From an uncultured Pseudomonadota bacterium (lineage in GTDB: Bacteria; Pseudomonadota; Alphaproteobacteria; RF32; CAG-239), in assembly GCA_949286215.1 (NCBI GenBank), contig CASDYX010000002.1:1-64000 (forward strand): DNA of 64,000 nucleotides, read 5' to 3'. Below the pieces are notes generated by a model. It saw only the letters and a program-made list of their open reading frames with translations. It had not been told where the DNA came from and did not search any database. Within the stretch, counting starts at the first letter, position 1, and every line of letters starts with the position of its first letter. The translations under genes were made by a program, and so were the position numbers. Positions 63,111 to 64,000 of this stretch are shown one piece after another.

Positions 63111-64000
63111 TTAGGCGTTCTGTTTTTTGTTGCGGATATATTGTTGTATTATTGCATTATTTTGTTTTGTGGTAGAATTATTACCTTGCTGGTGATATTT
63201 TGCACTCATTCTTAATTGTGATGCTCGCAATTTATTACTTATCATTATGGAATCTACCATTGCTTCAAAATCTTGCTTGGGTCCATATAGCTCCGGACGA
63301 TAAGAAGATTGAACCGATATCAAAGCTTCACCAGAGCAATAATCATAGGAACAATCTTCTCCAGGATGGCTTTCTTGCAATTTTGTTTGCTGTATTTCAT
63401 CCATTCCTTTCACAACTTCTGCAAAGATTTCTCTTGCCATGGCTTGTTGTATATTACGAGCTTGTACGGTATATTGCTTATCTTGGGTTTGTTCGCTCAT
63501 ATTGGCAATATCATACTTATTTACGATGGCACTGATATCTTTTCTTGTTCGCAGTTGATAGTAGTCCAAGGTTGTTTTTTGAGCTTCTTGTGATGGTGAT
63601 GTCAGAAAAAAAGCGACAAGAGCTGCTGACATTGCCCCTGCTTCCAACGCATTTTCCGTTGCTCTTTCGGCTTTTATATCTTCAAAACTCATCGGTTGCG
63701 ACGGCGATTTCTTTGGTGCGGAAAGGCGTGAAATTTCCGCACTACTTAAAACGCCTTCTTTCATTAATGCCGGCATTGAAAAACTTTGCTTCGTAATAGC
63801 CTGGCAACCGTTATTGTATTGTCCGCCATGAGAAACTTCGTGCGCTACTAAATGAGTCAAAGAATCTGAAAGCATATTTTTTATTGGTTCTTTTTGAATG
63901 AGTTGCTCCAGAGGTTTTATTTTATTGATTTGAGCAAATAATTTTAAATCTGCCCAATGTTCAAGCGTGGCCTGATTAGGTTGTGTTCCGGATTGTTGAT
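63111..64000 (-). CDS. Putative HExxH metallopeptidase, 5' end outside the window
   Basis: The frame stays open to the right edge, so the N-terminus is missing; about 296 residues are visible. HLVAHEVSHGGQYNNG contains an HExxH zinc site, and the later region is helical with many Gln and Ala, and an FAEVVKGMDEIQQTK segment. A clear third ligand was not identified. A second zincin motif protein, with a different sequence, lies in the islet at 53917-55080. Confidence 0.6.
   Translation of the reverse strand, partial: QQSGTQPNQATLEHWADLKLFAQINKIKPLEQLIQKEPIKNMLSDSLTHLVAHEVSHGGQYNNGCQAITKQSFSMPALMKEGVLSSAEISRLSAPKKSPSQPMSFEDIKAERATENALEAGAMSAALVAFFLTSPSQEAQKTTLDYYQLRTRKDISAIVNKYDIANMSEQTQDKQYTVQARNIQQAMAREIFAEVVKGMDEIQQTKLQESHPGEDCSYDYCSGEALISVQSSYRPELYGPKQDFEAMVDSIMISNKLRASQLRMSAKYHQQGNNSTTKQNNAIIQQYIRNKKQNA

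Noticed and set aside
1-64000. CRISPR array or complete insertion sequence
   Set aside because: No regularly spaced repeats with unique spacers, and no transposase or integrase reading frame was found; the repeats seen are terminators, the 91-bp pair and tRNA-end copies.

Overview
The window looks like a chromosomal segment of an AT-rich, anaerobic or facultatively anaerobic, host-associated alphaproteobacterium, probably from the gut lineages still known mainly from metagenomes. Supporting signs are the rodZ-like/ispG/hisS/prfA cluster with ptsP just upstream, ihfB beside a LapA-type gene, a class III anaerobic ribonucleotide reductase, an oxygen-labile L-serine dehydratase, and an orphan type IV prepilin of the kind common in gut Alphaproteobacteria. 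Lineage is inferred from gene content; no rRNA is present.

Layout. 1-2.0 kb: accessory edge with tandem hairpins, two 91-bp direct repeats that bracket a two-gene cassette, and a zeta-like P-loop kinase. 2.1-10.2 kb: flavin reductase, a catalytically dead amidotransferase-like protein, a CoaD-HD fusion, an M3 peptidase, and the nrdD/glycyl-radical protein/nrdG operon, whose upstream region carries two NrdR boxes and three DnaA-box-like sites. 10.7-14.4 kb: a TolC-like lipoprotein with an Ig-like tail, divergent from an orphan VirB8-like protein and an APH-type kinase. 14.5-21.3 kb: a second M3 peptidase, a stand-alone GlmU-type uridyltransferase and envelope membrane proteins. 21.3-31.8 kb: core housekeeping genes (dnaE, prfA, hisS, ispG, rodZ-like, ptsP). 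31.8-45.8 kb: cupin, isochorismatase-fold hydrolase, a degenerate DEAD-box protein, sdaA, an M49-like peptidase, a Memo-AMMECR1 fusion, glgX, and accD/lapA/ihfB/rmuC/accA. 46-51 kb: membrane protein, yejA-like and yejB-like genes without yejE/yejF, and the prepilin. 51.2-53.1 kb: serS and a META lipoprotein.

From tRNA-Thr(GGT) at 53.4 kb to the end the window becomes accessory: tRNA 3'-end copies at 53.65 and 55.13 kb bracket an islet with an HExxH protein. After it come small membrane and helical-repeat proteins, a mutarotase, an ankyrin-like protein, a nucleotidyltransferase, secreted proteins, an EF-Tu domain-II-like protein, a frameshifted alpha/beta hydrolase, and a second HExxH protein running off the right edge.

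The most notable signals are the split anaerobic RNR with its NrdR boxes, the tRNA-Thr islet with decayed tRNA-plus-terminator copies, the CoaD-HD fusion, the TolC-Ig lipoprotein facing an orphan VirB8, and several families stripped of catalytic residues or partner domains. No CRISPR array, rRNA or complete mobile element was seen. Start sites were moved to the codon with a visible ribosome binding site where one existed.
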